Below are positions 39,906 through 52,871 of a DNA stretch of 64,000 nucleotides, one piece after another (the first letter of the stretch is position 1; each line of letters begins with the position of its first letter). Position numbers and translations under genes: made by a program. The DNA is from Antedon bifida (Eukaryota > Echinodermata > Crinoidea > Comatulida > Antedonidae), in NCBI GenBank assembly GCA_963402885.1, contig OY727099.1, forward strand, positions 3,150,001 to 3,214,000, given 5' to 3'. The notes below the pieces were generated by a model. It worked only from the letters and a program-made list of their open reading frames with translations. It was not told where the DNA came from and ran no database searches.

Positions 39906-40930
39906 TAGAAAAAAATCCCTGTACTATAGTACAGGGATTTTTTCCAAAAATGGCCAAAATATCCACTTTTTAAAATTCAAATATTATGCAATAATATTGC
40001 TATATATGTGTATATATTGCGTTATAATCATCTTATAGACTTTTTGTAACCAGTTATGTCAAAAAATAAAATAGTACAGGGATTTTTAAAAAATGGCCAA
40101 AGTATCCACTTTTTAAAATTCAAATATTATGCAATAATTATTTGCATAAATTATATTGTCTTATAGACTGTTTGTAACCAGTTATGTAGAAAAATAAAAG
40201 GGTCGAAATTTGGTCATTTTCCGAAAAAAATTTTTTTTCCAAAAATGGCCAAAATAACCGCTTTTTAAAATTCAATTATTATGCAATAATATTGCTATAT
40301 ATTTGCATATATTGCGTTATCATCATCTTATAGACTGTTTGTAACCAGTTATGTCGAAAAATAAAAGGGTCGAAATTTGGTCATTTTCCGAAAAAATCCC
40401 TGTACTATAGTAGGCCTACAGGGAGTTTTTCCAAAAATGGTCAAAATATCCACTTTCTAAAATTCAATTATTATGCAATTATATTGCTATATATGTGCAT
40501 ATATTGCGTATAATCATCTTATAGTGTTTGTCACCAGTTATGTCGAAAAATAAAAGGGTCGAAATTTGTACTATAGGCCTATATAGTACAGGGATTTTTC
40601 TCAAAATGGCAAAATATCGATATTTTAAAATATGTATATAATATTGATGTAACATGCGCAGAACACATTATGTATGTCTGCGCATGCCAATTTTATAGTA
40701 ATCAGTTATGTAGAAAATTTATCGAAAATATCGACATTAAAATATGTATATATTGATTTAACATTCGCAGAACATATTATGTGCGTCTACGCATGCCAAT
40801 TTATGATATAGTAACCAGTTATGTCGAAAATGCCAATTTATGAAATAGTAACCATGCCGAAATAAATAGTACATGGATTTTTTTCGAATAATGGACAAAT
40901 ATAGACATTTTATAATATGTATATAATATC
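39906..40930 (+). repeat. Satellite array, type A monomers then degenerate edge copies
   Basis: Type A copies resume (about 40047, 40175, 40346, 40530). From 40640 to about 40930 the copies decay; they keep ATGCGCAGAACACATTATGT and ATAGTAACCAGTTATGTCG fragments. Confidence 0.85.
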
Positions 40931-42848
40931 CTTTCGTTTGCTAAAAACTCAGGATATAAAACAAATTATTAAATTGTTCACCTTCAGCCTGAAGCTTCAA
41001 ACGTTGTGTTTAACGCGTTAGTAATCAGGTTATAACGAACGATAAATGAGACCGTAATTCTGTAATTCCCGAATAATCTTACTAGTACGTCCTCTTGTGA
41101 CATCTTTTAAAAATGTTAACAATACTGTATAACTATACGGACACATTTTGATCGGATGAGGGCGTCGTTGTAGCAAGTTAATGGTCTTGAATTTGATTTC
41201 TTAAGTAAACTATAATCACTTCAATTTTCGCGGGCATCATTGGAATTTTGTTCGAAGTTCACGCCACGCCATCGCGATTTAATTAACTTTTAGTTACACA
41301 GTATTTTAATTGGTCTGATTTTACGCTAACTTCATTTTTGAGCTGGTACCCTACGTGAAAGTGCTATATCGATATTTCTAGAGGATACAGGGAGTGTAGT
41401 GTGATAAAAGGTGAGGTTGTAAGATTATTCATCGATTGTTGCACAGTTTGGTACGCGTTGGTAAGCTAAATCACAGTAGGTGTTCCTCATTTTAAGGTAA
41501 TGCAATCCAGACGGCTTTTCTGGTATTAGATGTATAGTACTATGTATGAGTACAAGGGTCCATATTAAAACAATGGAATCGTATGTTTGTTTTAATCAAG
41601 TAGGCCTGTGTGATTCTATCATGACATGTATTTTTGTTTTTTCAATAGTTTTTTCAGGTTATTGGTATATAAAATGTAATTGTGGACATTCAGAAAATGT
41701 GTCTGTTGTATCTCATGTTTTAAAAATGGTTATTGTTTAAAATTCTAGAGCCGAGCTATTTAAGCATATTTTATATTCCTTCTTCAACCATGACGTATGC
41801 CTAAATGTTAAGTTATTAATATTTAGTACCTCTAGTATGGGATTATGTACAGCAGTTTGGATTCTAAAGTATGTATAATAGATACTTTTTAAGGTTTTTG
41901 CTTCATTTATCGTCTTCAAGATAAAGGTGATCTTCTTTCTTTGTTGTTAAATTACATTTAATCTAAAACTAGCCTAACATGTTCTTTATAGTAGTATGCC
42001 TACCATATGTTTCTTATTTATTGAGAGGAGACCACAGAAACTTGTTAATGTAAAGTGTAAAGAGTTCTTTAAAAACCAAGTCATGTATACCACTAGGGGT
42101 CGCGCCAACGGGCCTTTTACATTAACACACAGACGAAACGCATTTGTTTGTTTTTTTATTTGTATCGAATTGAAGTGTAGAGTAAACACATTCAAAGCCA
42201 CGCACTAATCTGAAGGTCAAGACCATGGTCGACTTTTAAACTTTGTATAATATTTAAACATTATATTATGGTTTAAACTATAGCATCAAAGTTGTAATGT
42301 GCTACTATAAATAATACATACCAGTATAAGCGACTGGCACATAACATCAATGCGTATAACGACACAATCTGTGTGTATGATGTTAAAACCGAAATAATTA
42401 AGAATATTTGAGGCTTCAGGGAATGAAATCATGTTGGAATTTCAGACTTTATAGACAATTGAGAACCGTCTAATCTACGGATCTACGCTAGCCTACGGAG
42501 TAAATACCATATGGCCACGAATGTGCTGCTTTTGTTAAATGCTGTACATTTAGGCTAGGCCTATATTTATTATGAACTTTTGATTTAGTATAACTATAAA
42601 TGCCTGAAAGATTTACGATTCATTTTTCTAATAATTTTCATCATGTGACCATGCGACTTGCCTGTAAGAACCAAGTTCATTGAACCATGGAGGACTTCCT
42701 TTAAGATTTAACTACAATCCTCACATGATTATCATTATAAAAATCAAGCCCCGGGGACAGATCGTTGCTTTTGTTCATGCGGAGCATATTAGGCCCACAT
42801 TTTTTGGCTAGGCCTACTAGAATAATTTCATGAGTTTTTGTTTCTAGA
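40931..42848. other. Spacer upstream of Tsp-C
   Basis: No gene seen. A donor-like ATAAAAG|GTGAGG near 41414 could end a non-coding Tsp-C exon. Short open frames (for example 41546-41740) lack motifs. Confidence 0.4.
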
Positions 42849-45800
42849 ATGACGTGTCGCAGCAGTTTTATTCGGTCTGCTTTGATGGTGATTAACCTGT
42901 TTGTTTGGGTAAGTTATAATATTAAACATTAGTTATGAATAATTATCTTCATCTTTAGGCCTATAAGTGTTATGCAACTTTCGTCGGCGTTTAGCCAAGA
43001 CAACGGTCATCTAGCTGAGCCAGGGAAGAGAGCGAGGTTATTACACAGTCCAACTCAGCTGATATTTATTAATTTTCATCTACACCCTAGAAACATTTTT
43101 ATATAATGTTTACTAATATAAATGGGCCGGCTGTTTCTAGCTATTGCACTAATAATCTACTATACTTGAATGCATCTAGCCATAACCTGCGTTGTTCTCA
43201 CTGGCACCTGTAATGCAAGGCAAAGACGAAGCGAAGTGCGCAATATATTTTGACCAATTTTACGTTGCGAGATGTTTTAACGAATGATCGTACGATCAAA
43301 ACGGTATTGGGTATGTTCTTTGTTATATGTTCCTAACTAATCATTCATAGAAGTACTGATGAAGAAGTCAATGGCGACTATAGAATGGACCCGATACCTG
43401 ACTTTCTTCGACTTTTGATAATAGTTTTGAAAAATGTGTTAGGATAGAAATGTACGATTATGATATACAAGCTACAGTTCGAATGCTCATCATTGTGTTT
43501 GGTCAAAACTCATTTATTGGGTCCGGGATCCAGACTTTATTATCCTTAATTGCAGCGAATTAACTACCGGTATGGTTTTAAACAATTTAATATCAAAGTC
43601 GACCTTATGTCAAACTAAATAAACCATATCAATGACGAGGTTTATAGCCTACCCTTATCAAGCTAAAGTTACTAAATTTAAATTCCACCATAAATCGTAA
43701 ATTAAATTAATTGGTATGTTATTGATAACTATACTACCCGTACATTGGTTTATTGTACTGTCTTTACTGCACCAAACTGTTGCACTCTTTCTTAACTATG
43801 TCATACAATCTCAAAGAAGGCATTGAGTAAAAAACACAGTATTTTCACAATAGAGGAAAATTGTGAACCACGATAACACAGTGAAAATTGGCGAGTTGTA
43901 GACAAATTCTAAACAAAGCAGATCTCGTTATGTTGGTTGTATATTTTTCAAAATGTATGTAGAAAATTTGTAAAAACCATTTACAGTACAAAACTTGAAA
44001 CCTTAAATAAAGTCTTTTACCTCCCGGATAGGGGCCTAACATAGTAATGCTATTGTGGCGGTCCATAAGTTCATAATGTAATACTGTACAATATGCGCAC
44101 GACCGGTGGGTCAGACGCCTCACTCACTCCCCGCCCATTGTTTTCTTTAGTATTTCTCTCAAAATCTAATCTTCCATTACTAAGTATATCAATAAATTCA
44201 ACACAAACACTGCGCTAACCAATTCTTATATTATTTAAATATTTTCTAATATTGCTATAGCTAGGAGGAACAGCTATTCTAGGCGTTGGTGCATGGATTG
44301 TCAGTGACCTTTCTGATACCGAACAAGAAGCTCCGGGTCAGGCCTATATCTTGGGAATTGGAATAGCTGCAGTTGTTCTGGGTGTATTTGTTTCATTAAT
44401 TGGAATCAGTGGATGCTGTGGAGCCTGTAAAGAGAATGCTTGCTGCCTGAAATTGGTATGATAACTTTAGCTATGTTCACACGCTCTTTTGTCTATCGCA
44501 GTTAAATACAAGCTTGTTCACACGCTCTTATGTTTATCGGAGTTAAATACTGCAAGCATTCGGTTTATCTCTCTTTTCCTTTACGTTCAAAAATGTTGTG
44601 GTCTAACGTAAACCGGAGTTATATAAACCGTTATACTGAAGTTGCATCGGAGTTAATGATACGGAGGTGTAAGATACGTTGGATGTACAGTACCTCATGA
44701 TTTGAATCAGCTTAAATATGTTATTGTGCGTGTGAACATGCTTCTCTCCAATACTATAATATTGGAAAACGCAATGATAATAGTCCTTACATTTTTCAAA
44801 TCAGATACCGGGTATTTAAATCCAATTTACTCTTACAGGATTATATTTATTTATAACTATTATTATTATTTTTTATATGATCATTATTTTAAAATAAAGA
44901 TTGGTTTGTATTCCGGCTTTCCTATTGTTTCCCTAACCATATTGTTTGTTTACAGTTTGTTGCCTTGGTGTCACTATTGGTCTTATCGGAACTTGTGATA
45001 GCAGTGTTTTCTATTTTGATGTCTAGCCAGGTACAATATGTTACTAAATGAAAGTTCAAATATAATGTTATAATCTACAGTTTATACGATAGTGCATTTA
45101 ATGTTTTTTTATTGGAAACAAAAAATAATGTAACTTGAGGTTCCATTCTATCATCTTCTCTAATTTCCACCCATAATTTATCATATCATAGGCAAATTCT
45201 ACAATACAGCATCACATGCGTTTCCGTGTGATCCCTGTATTATGAAAAGTTAGGTTAACGGTTAGGGTATATGATATTATTTACAGAACAGGATTTACAG
45301 ATACATGTATAAATTTGCAATAATATTGCAAACTTGTAAAAATACGCACTGTACAGAGAATCGGCAAACTTTTGCATAAAATGTTTTATTACAAAATATG
45401 TAAAGTTATAGAATGCCGAGTTATCCACCTTACCCCTCAACTTTCCACCAGACTTTAATTACTTCTATTATATTGGAACAGATTGAAGAAAAAGTAGACG
45501 AACAAATGATGCAAACTGTAATGGCGTACAACCTCCATGCAGAGGCAACTAAAGGCTTAGATCGTGCTCAGTACGGGGTAAGACATTTTTGACAAGCTTA
45601 GATACAACAACGTAACATAAATAGGTAGTTTTCCACTGGAGACAAAACGCAAGGACGTAACGCAACGAAAGCGTGTTGACCAATGACAAGCAAAAGTTCG
45701 AATAATCCAAAGCTTGTGATTGGTCAACTCGCTAACGCATTAATGACAGACTTGAACTGTATATTTTTGTTCACTAAGATCTAAGTTATTTTTGCTCGTT

Positions 45801-47978
45801 TATTTTGTGTTGTAATGGGATGAACGTTATTTGTGTTTTGTGAATGAGGGAGGTAACAAAAACAAACGTACGGACCTGATAGATCGCTGTTAAATTGACC
45901 TGTTGGTTTGTTGTCTCATATTTGACCTGTGTGAATTTTGACCAGTAATTACTCTTGATGATAGCTTTATGCTTTTATACTATTGACCGCTACCATGTGT
46001 ATACAGTTTTTATTTCACAAGAATCTCACGCTGTGTGAGACCGCCAAATAAACTAAGCAAGATAAATTCTTCGAGGGTGGGGTGACTTTAAAATTAAAAT
46101 TAACTAATAGAAAAAGCAACATACCAAGATAAGAAGAAAAACCTTTAGATTGTGTGTGCATACAACTACATGAGGCATACCTATTATACATTTGTACCAA
46201 AAGTGAACATACATAAGACAATTAAGTTTGAGGCTAGGAATTGAAAAAATAATGAAAACCTGAACATGATACAAATGTACTGGTTCTTTCCTATTTGTTC
46301 TAATTTCAGTCAATGTTCTTTTTTTCTGTTCGTATACTATTCTGTTCTGTATGTATAGGTAAGGTTAGGTCACAGTTCAAGTACTATTCATTAAAGATAG
46401 TTCCTGTTTCTAATCTGTTTAAATTTTGCCCAATGCATCCATACTTTGAAAGAGTTCCTATATAATTTACAGGCCTACTGTACAGCCACCATTATCGTAA
46501 ATTAAGGTTGTTTTAATCTAAACTAGTGAACTACTAAAAAGTGTGATGTCCCCAAATATGGTAGTGATATGCCCAAATATGGTAGTGATATGACATCATC
46601 ATTTTTGGTCACATAAAGGTTGATAATGTATCATATGTCACTTTATTTAGTTTCCATACCCTTAATTATGTTCACAACTCTTTTTATAACAGTTACAATG
46701 TTGTGGTTCATCAGGTCCTAGCGACTATAGCGAAAACATTAACATAACAGAAAACATGGTACCGGCAACGTGCTGTAAGCAACCTATGGATGAATGCACC
46801 TTTATTCAAGATTCTGAGACTGTCTACCAAACAGTAAGTCTAATTATCCAGGAGGATCTAGATTTTTAAGGGTGGGACAACATTCTTATCTTAGCTAACG
46901 TTTGCTACGATGGCCTAATCGCGTTAATAAAGGTATAGATTATACAATCTTCTTACTACCTAAGTCACTAAACATGTGTTGGGATTCTGCTTTCTCTCAA
47001 CTTCAAAATTGACTCCATTCACCATGGCCTCTAAAAATATTGGTCTTTCAGTCCTCTTTCAACAACCTCGTCCGCATTATTTTCTCCTGTCAGATTATCC
47101 TTCCTATCTATATATCCATCCTTATATTACCAACTATTGTCCTGATTTATGCCATAATTAATTTTTCCTTAACCTGATAGGAAAAAAATAATCCCCCATC
47201 TCTCGTTTGGCGGCAACCATTCACCGTTTCACATTCTGTTTTATTCTATAGGGATGTACAGAAAGATTGGTAGAGTATGCTGATGAGTATCTAGCATGTA
47301 TCATCGCAGTTTCGTTCGTTTTACTTGTCTGCCAGGTATGTAGTCACATTTGTATGTAAATGTCTGTTTTTGTTGTGATTCGTGTCCTGTAAGTTTGTTC
47401 TGTAGCTGTGTGTTTGTGTTCTGTCTAACTTATTTATTACTTCATTGTGTGGGCTTCCACATCACAGGCTTGCCTTTTGTGGATTGCCATCTTTCTTTCT
47501 ACATGTTGCTGTTCTTCTTATTATAAGGTTTATTTGATGTTATTAATATAAAAAAGGAAAAGGAAGTGAAAATAGTCTATATTGGCTATATATATATATA
47601 TATTTATCGAAATGTATTATTTGAAATTCGTACTTTCTTTTTTAATACCTTATTCATTTGTTTTATTGTAATTGATTGAAAGAAAGAAAATAAATGTTTA
47701 TTGATTGATTTGTATTGTTATAATATGTTCTGTTTTTTTTTCTTATGATGGAACACCAACGATTACTTGACTAAATTTAGGCCTACAGAAAAGCTGCGAT
47801 AAAAAGGCCCCAGTCCATGAAGGAGATAGAAACCCAATAGTTTTCAAATTTAAAACGAAAAGTGAATTTCTCCCCGATAGGACCTGCAGTACACAAATTT
47901 GCATTTTTTTTTCAGATTCTCTCTCTCATTTTTGGTTGCTGTTTGATCCGATCAGTTCAAGATGAAGAGAAAGTATAA
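42849..47978 (+). CDS. Tetraspanin Tsp-C, 7 coding exons, 237 aa
   Basis: Tetraspanin family membrane protein. Coding exons: 42849-42908, 44261-44455, 44956-45030, 45482-45577, 46693-46833, 47252-47335, 47916-47978, all phase 0 and GT/AG. The start is one base after the acceptor tttctag. Exon 2 is 65 codons, one more than in its paralogues. The small loop reads GCCGACKENACC. The large loop has LQCCG at 143-147, TCC at 168-170, C177 and GC at 190-191, with an N-glycosylation sequon at N159 (NIT). The C-terminus after TM4 contains GCC and ends acidic (QDEEKV). A polyadenylation signal (AATAAA) lies at 48071, 93 bases after the stop. A possible 5' UTR exon ends near 41414 (ataaaag|gtgagg). A possible alternative last exon is at 47468-47551 (see findings). 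Confidence 0.93.
44473..44739. mobile_element. MITE with ATGTTCACACGC inverted ends
   Basis: The left end (ATGTTCACACGC at 44473) and right end (GCGTGTGAACAT ending 44739) are perfect inverted repeats. The left end is duplicated: TTCACACGCTCTT...GAGTTAAATAC recurs about 45 bases later. No coding capacity. Intron 2 of Tsp-C. Confidence 0.6.
45630..45750. mobile_element. Palindromic MITE family A, copy 6
   Basis: Contains ACGCAAGGACGTAACGCAAC, GTGTTGACCAATGACAAGC, AAAGCTTGTGATTGGTCAAC. The right outer end is eroded. Intron 4 of Tsp-C. Confidence 0.7.
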
Positions 47979-49212
47979 ACGAAATACAGACAATCGTTTT
48001 AAATGAAATACAGCATATGGTTGTATTATTTTATAGTTTGTTAAAGCTTTTAGTAAAAATTAGTACTTAGAATAAAACGCGAGATGATACATTTAATATT
48101 ACCGAAAACGTAATGTGCCGAATTTATCAATACTATATGTACTCCACGAGCGTATTTAAATGACCTATATTAGAGTTACGGGGCGCAAATTGGGACATTA
48201 TCTATTCTTGTTGACTATAATTATTTTAGTATTGTAAGTTGACAACACCTCAAAATAATGTAGATACTTTTGTTTTCTGTAAGGTTTAGTTTGCCTGGTT
48301 TGCTTATTGATGAGATATTGGGAAAAATTTCAATTAGCGACGTATAGTCTATGACGTCATGTTCATTTATTGCGCATGCGTTTGAATTTGGTTTGGCAAT
48401 TTCGTCGGACCCAAATTCATCGAATAGGTCCAGGTGACGACCTTGAATTGGTTTATCACAGACATTCACATTTGAACGTGTTGGTGTATGGTGACGACTT
48501 GGGACATACTATGACCTAATGCCTGATTTACATAAGTCCTATTCCTCGGAAGCTCCCTAATACACTACATAATGTTGGTAGAGTATAGGCAGTCTTACAC
48601 CTACTGCTGAGGCAGGAGTATTACATGCGAGTATTTCCGACGTCAATGAAGCAACATTACCGTGTAACAGATATAACTCAACCCCTTTATTATCATATTA
48701 TTCGTTTCATAAGAGAAGATTGTCCAGAGTCATCGATACTTTGTGTATTGTTTAACTCTTATGTTCAACATTAGTCAGTAACTTTGTGAGAGTTCCAAAT
48801 TTTGGAAATATCTCATCCCAAAAACAGCTTTTTAAAATAAAAAAAAATTCAATTTGAAATTTTATTTTGTTATGAATTTATTTTGAATTTCTTCAAGAAA
48901 ACAATAAATCACAAAACTTTTATATTTCTGTAAAATTGTAACATTCTCTAGATTAGGTTTTTAAATACTGTACAGTAGTAATAAAAACTTTAATAGTGTC
49001 ACGCCTACGAGCAATGTCGTTCTATTTGTATTTAAATCATGTTTATCTAATTGTCATTATAACGTCGATTAAAAACGAAATAGTCTGCAAAATATCCAAA
49101 GTCCAAAGAGTGGTATCATGTAGATTACGGTTGTACGGTATAGGTTATCGCAAATTATACATTGAAATGAAGGTCTGTGTTTAAATATTGATACGTTCTA
49201 CCAGTCGATAAA
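47979..49212. other. Spacer between Tsp-C and Tsp-D
   Basis: Holds the Tsp-C 3' UTR. An 82-codon minus-strand frame at 48221-48469 has a fairly protein-like composition (DLFDEFGSDEIAKP) but no recognised family and no clear splice partners. Confidence 0.4.
48071..48076 (+). terminator. Poly(A) signal of Tsp-C
   Basis: AATAAA 93 bases after the Tsp-C stop codon. Confidence 0.6.
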
Positions 49213-49548
49213 CGGCATATTATTTCGTGGAGAGCTACGAACATCGATACAAAGGTAAGATTAGGCCTAAGTTTTCAAAGATAATAGGATAATGTTAGCC
49301 TAGGTCCATTCTTCTTATAGGCTACTAGAAAGCATTTTGTGTCTTGAATAGACAGTATTTTAGGTCTAATCATAAACAAGCTGTTTTGATATAGTTAAAG
49401 TAGTAGGGCATATTCTGTGGAGCGCTATGAACATTGACACAGAGGTGTAATTAGGCCTAAGTTTTCAAAGATGATATAATATATGCCTAAGGTATGTCCA
49501 TCCTTCTTAAGGTCTGCTAAAAAGCATCGGAATTAATGTCTTTAATAG
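49213..49548 (+). promoter_or_regulatory. Duplicated 5' leader region of Tsp-D
   Basis: 49213-49351 and 49406-49548 are diverged direct copies (GGCATATT, GTGGAG.GCTA.GAACAT, ATTAGGCCTAAGTTTTCAAA). Copy 1 has a good donor AAAG|GTAAGA at 49254, a plausible end of a non-coding first exon; in copy 2 the same place reads AGAG|GTGTAA. Assignment as leader is inference. Confidence 0.45.
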
Positions 49549-49624
49549 GCCTAAATATCACAGCGATACTATGTATTGTTGACGATTATAAACGTGAATG
49601 TATTGTGACGATTATAAACGTGAA

Positions 49625-49686
49625 CTAGAATTTAATTCGTCACTTTGACGAATTATAGGTGATCATTTTTATAATTTTATTGACAT
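49625..49686 (-). mobile_element. Helitron-like 3' terminus, short copy
   Basis: Perfect 62-base inverted match to 3416-3477, with the same hairpin and CTAG-T end. Only the terminus is present; no similarity was seen beyond it. Located in the 5' region of Tsp-D. Confidence 0.65.
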
Positions 49687-49888
49687 CGTGAATAACAAAT
49701 GAAAGTGAAAACAAGATGTAATAATACAGTATGACATCATATAGCAGGGATGTAACTTATTTATAAGTTAGGTTTTTATAGGCATATTTCTCATTATTAG
49801 ATCTATGCTTGTAAATTGGAAAAACAGTTGACATTTCGTAATGAAAATAAAAGATATTTGTTTTTCAGATTACAAAATACGGACCAAG

Positions 49889-52616
49889 ATGGCTTTCAAG
49901 ATATCGTTCATTAGAAACTTGCTTTCAATAGTAAACATTTTCACATGGGTAAGTATTTGTATAGACGTAAGCGCAACACTGCTAACCAGAAAAATCCATA
50001 GGCCTACTAAAATTACTAACTTTCAGTACTTGCTTTTTTTGTTTGCACGATATCGCCTACAGTTTTCATTCTGATATGATAGAACATTCAAGAAAATAAC
50101 ATCACAAATTTAAAAAAAGAACAATTTGTATTCTTGTAACATGGGCCGAAATGTCAACATGCGCCCTCCGTGTCAATATTTTGCCAAGTACTTCACTCAG
50201 TTTCTGAGCGCTTTCATTTGTTTGTTAGATCGCTGGCGGTGCTATACTAGGTGTTGGACTCTGGATTTTGATAGACTTTGCAAATTATGGAATTGAGTTT
50301 GGAAAAGACGTTGTAGAAGCAGTCGCAATAGTTGTCATTTGCGCTGGATGTTTCGTGTTTTTTGTTGGTTTCATTGGCTGTTGTGGTACAATGACAGAGA
50401 ATCTCTGCTGCCTTTACTTGGTAGGTAGAAAAGACATTTTATCTTTAAATTTAAAATGTAGGTCTATCTTAAAATAAATAGATTTTGCACCGGAAATGTC
50501 TCATCTATTTTGTTTGTATTCCCTAATCCAGTTTTAAGATACTTTATCACGTTGATATTATTACTGTACATGTTTGTAAAGGAGAGAGAATCCATGATTT
50601 AGGAAAAGGATATTAAGAAATGGCTGAAATTAAAACCTAATTAATGATACAAGTAATCCTCAGTTCAATTATACTTCGTAGTCCCCCAAAAAGGTTTTCG
50701 TATGATCTATAACTCAATCAATTAAGTAGGCCAAACCACTCATGATATTTTTTTTATATCCAGTATTTCGTATTGCTTGGTGTAGTCATACTGATAGAGG
50801 TTGCTGTGGCATCGGTTGGGCTTAGTATTTTATCTGTGGTAAGAAATACGATGAGTATTTTTTAATGTACTAGGCATTATGTAAATTAATTAAAGTTAAG
50901 GTGATGGTGGAGATAATATCTTTAATTTGTGATAGATGATAACACTGATGATGAAAGTGATAAGTACGTTGATAATTATGGCGATGGTTGTGATAGTAAT
51001 TGATAATATCACGTTGTTGTATCATTGGTTTAGGTTGAAAAGGAAATGAACAAATCCATGAAGTATACAATAAAAAATGTTTACGGCAAGAAAACTGACA
51101 TAGGCATTGATTATATACAAAAAAAGGTATTGCAGTATTTTTTTTATCATCGTATTCTAAGTCATTACAATCATCACAATCATAATTTAAGCCTTTGGGT
51201 CAAAATAGCGGGCGTTTAAGGCAGGGACGCCGAGTGCCATACATAAATAACCAACAATATCGGTAAGGGTTCGAGGCCAACTCGCTCCTAGTTCTGGTGG
51301 TGGAAAGTCTTCTCGGATAAGGGCTATAGACCTTAGGTCCAGTGTATTACAGTTTGCCCGTGTGCACTATAAATTACCCAGTTCATCATTCGAGACGAGG
51401 ACTACCCGGTAAACTGGTTTACAGCTACCTCTTGTATTAGTGGGATTACCAACTATTTGATAGGGCAGTGCCTACAGATTTCAAATAAAATCACCCACAC
51501 AATTATACCCATGGGCAAATGATTATACATACTCTATTATCAGCTAAGCTTTTAGCGTCTTTGATCTTGTTTGTCTTTCATGACCAACTCTTAGCATTTG
51601 ACAATGCAGTAATAATTTAAAAAACAATTTCGTTAATAATCCTCATTCACTTGGGTAAAAATTACAAAAGACAAATTATAAAAAGACCAGCCTAATCATA
51701 ATATTATCATTTGGTAATATTTCATTTCAGTTCATTCAATTTTACGTACAGACAGATTTAGAAAAAAAAGAAAAGGTACAAGAAAACAATAAAGAAATAA
51801 ATATTTTTATTAATTTATTAATTATATTTGTGATGTTTTATCAGTTCGAGTGCTGTGGATCAGTTGGGCCCGAGGATTGGCGGACATCTTGGTGGGTTTT
51901 AAGCAACAAAACGTCAACGGGTGTACCTCTGTCGTGTTGTAACGAAGAAGCATGTTGGGAGGATGGTTATGATTCTAGCAAAATATATCAAAGGGTAAGA
52001 AAAGAATAAGATTTCTATTTATAACAATTTAATGGTATGTGTTATTTCAAGCCTCTCAACTTACCTAGTCAAAACACTGGTGGTAACAGAATGAATCGTT
52101 AGGCTTACAAACCCAAACGCCTACTAAACCAATGCTATAGATACAAGGAAATCAAGCCTTTCACCTAATACGAATAAATTAACTTTTATAAAAACTCTTT
52201 TAATATATACGCCTAAGGTCTAAATTAGACCTTTAAATGTTACAAGATCGTTTGAGTGACGATCTGGAAACAAAATTTAGAAATTCGAAATACTATGCGA
52301 TGGTTTATTTTTCTGATTTAGGGTTGTGTGGAAGTCTTGTATGGGTACATTCACGACTATTTTACAGCCGTTGCTGGTGTTTGTTTTGGAGTATTGGCTA
52401 TTGAGGTTAGTTTACTGGTGAACGGAAAACGAGCTTTGCTCACCAACATTTTATATATACATTTAAATTATATTATTTTTTTGATATGGTGGAATAAATT
52501 GATACTGATATTGTTGTAGTATATACTTTATACTATACTTTAATTTATTTCAGATTTTTGCAATGGTTATATCTTGTGTGCTAGTGTTTGAATTGAAAGA
52601 AACAAAGAAATTGTGA
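49889..52616 (+). CDS. Tetraspanin Tsp-D, 7 coding exons, 238 aa
   Basis: Tetraspanin family membrane protein. Coding exons: 49889-49948, 50229-50420, 50764-50838, 51034-51126, 51845-51994, 52322-52405, 52554-52616, all phase 0 and GT/AG. The start lies 20 bases after an acceptor at 49868; an upstream non-coding exon ending at 49254 (aaag|gtaaga) is plausible. The small loop reads GCCGTMTENLCC. The large loop has FECCG at 141-145, CC at 171-172, C177 and GC at 191-192, with sequons N115 (NKS) and N161 (NKT). The helix before the CCG motif ends IDYIQKK, a typical family transition. TM4 is followed by a short basic tail (ETKKL) with a single cysteine, unlike the CC tails of Tsp-B and Tsp-C. An in-frame 45-nt candidate microexon sits at 51731-51775. 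AATAAA follows at 52814. Confidence 0.93.
51213..51475 (+). mobile_element. tRNA-derived SINE (family S1), second copy
   Basis: Shares the S1 body: AAAGTCTTCTCGGATAAGG, TAGGTCCAGTGTA, GTGCACT and TTCGAGACGAGG. The head is degraded, but box B (AGGGTTCGAGGCC) remains. It lies in intron 4 of Tsp-D, sense orientation. Confidence 0.7.
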
Positions 52617-52813
52617 ATCTTGGACAGATGAGTTGTAATTTCGAAGAAATTTCTTGCTTTAAACATGGAATGAGAAACGCCCGCTACCAGAAAGGGAGGG
52701 TAACCATTAGTCTTCAACGCCAGACAGTTAAAACATGCAAGAACTTTCAAAGACATTAGTGCCTATTATATAATACCATAATTATGTTATTCTACTTATA
52801 CTTCCATTATTAT

Positions 52814-52819
52814 AATAAA
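52814..52819 (+). terminator. Poly(A) signal of Tsp-D
   Basis: AATAAA about 200 bases after the Tsp-D stop, just before a family A MITE. Confidence 0.55.
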
Positions 52820-52871
52820 TATTTGTTCCCAATGACGTAGGCGCAACGCAAGTCTGACGTCGTGATTTAAC

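Noticed and set aside
37395..40930. Regularly spaced repeats considered as a CRISPR-like array
   Set aside because: The units are 170-196 bp with no short repeat/unique spacer pattern, in a eukaryotic genome; this is a satellite.
43190..43290. Possible eighth copy of MITE family A (TTCTCACTGGCACC, TTTTGACCAATTTTACGTTG)
   Set aside because: Only scattered matches and no inverse half; too eroded to call.
48221..48469. 82-codon minus-strand frame with acidic, protein-like composition
   Set aside because: No family recognised and no paired splice sites; kept only as a remark on the spacer.
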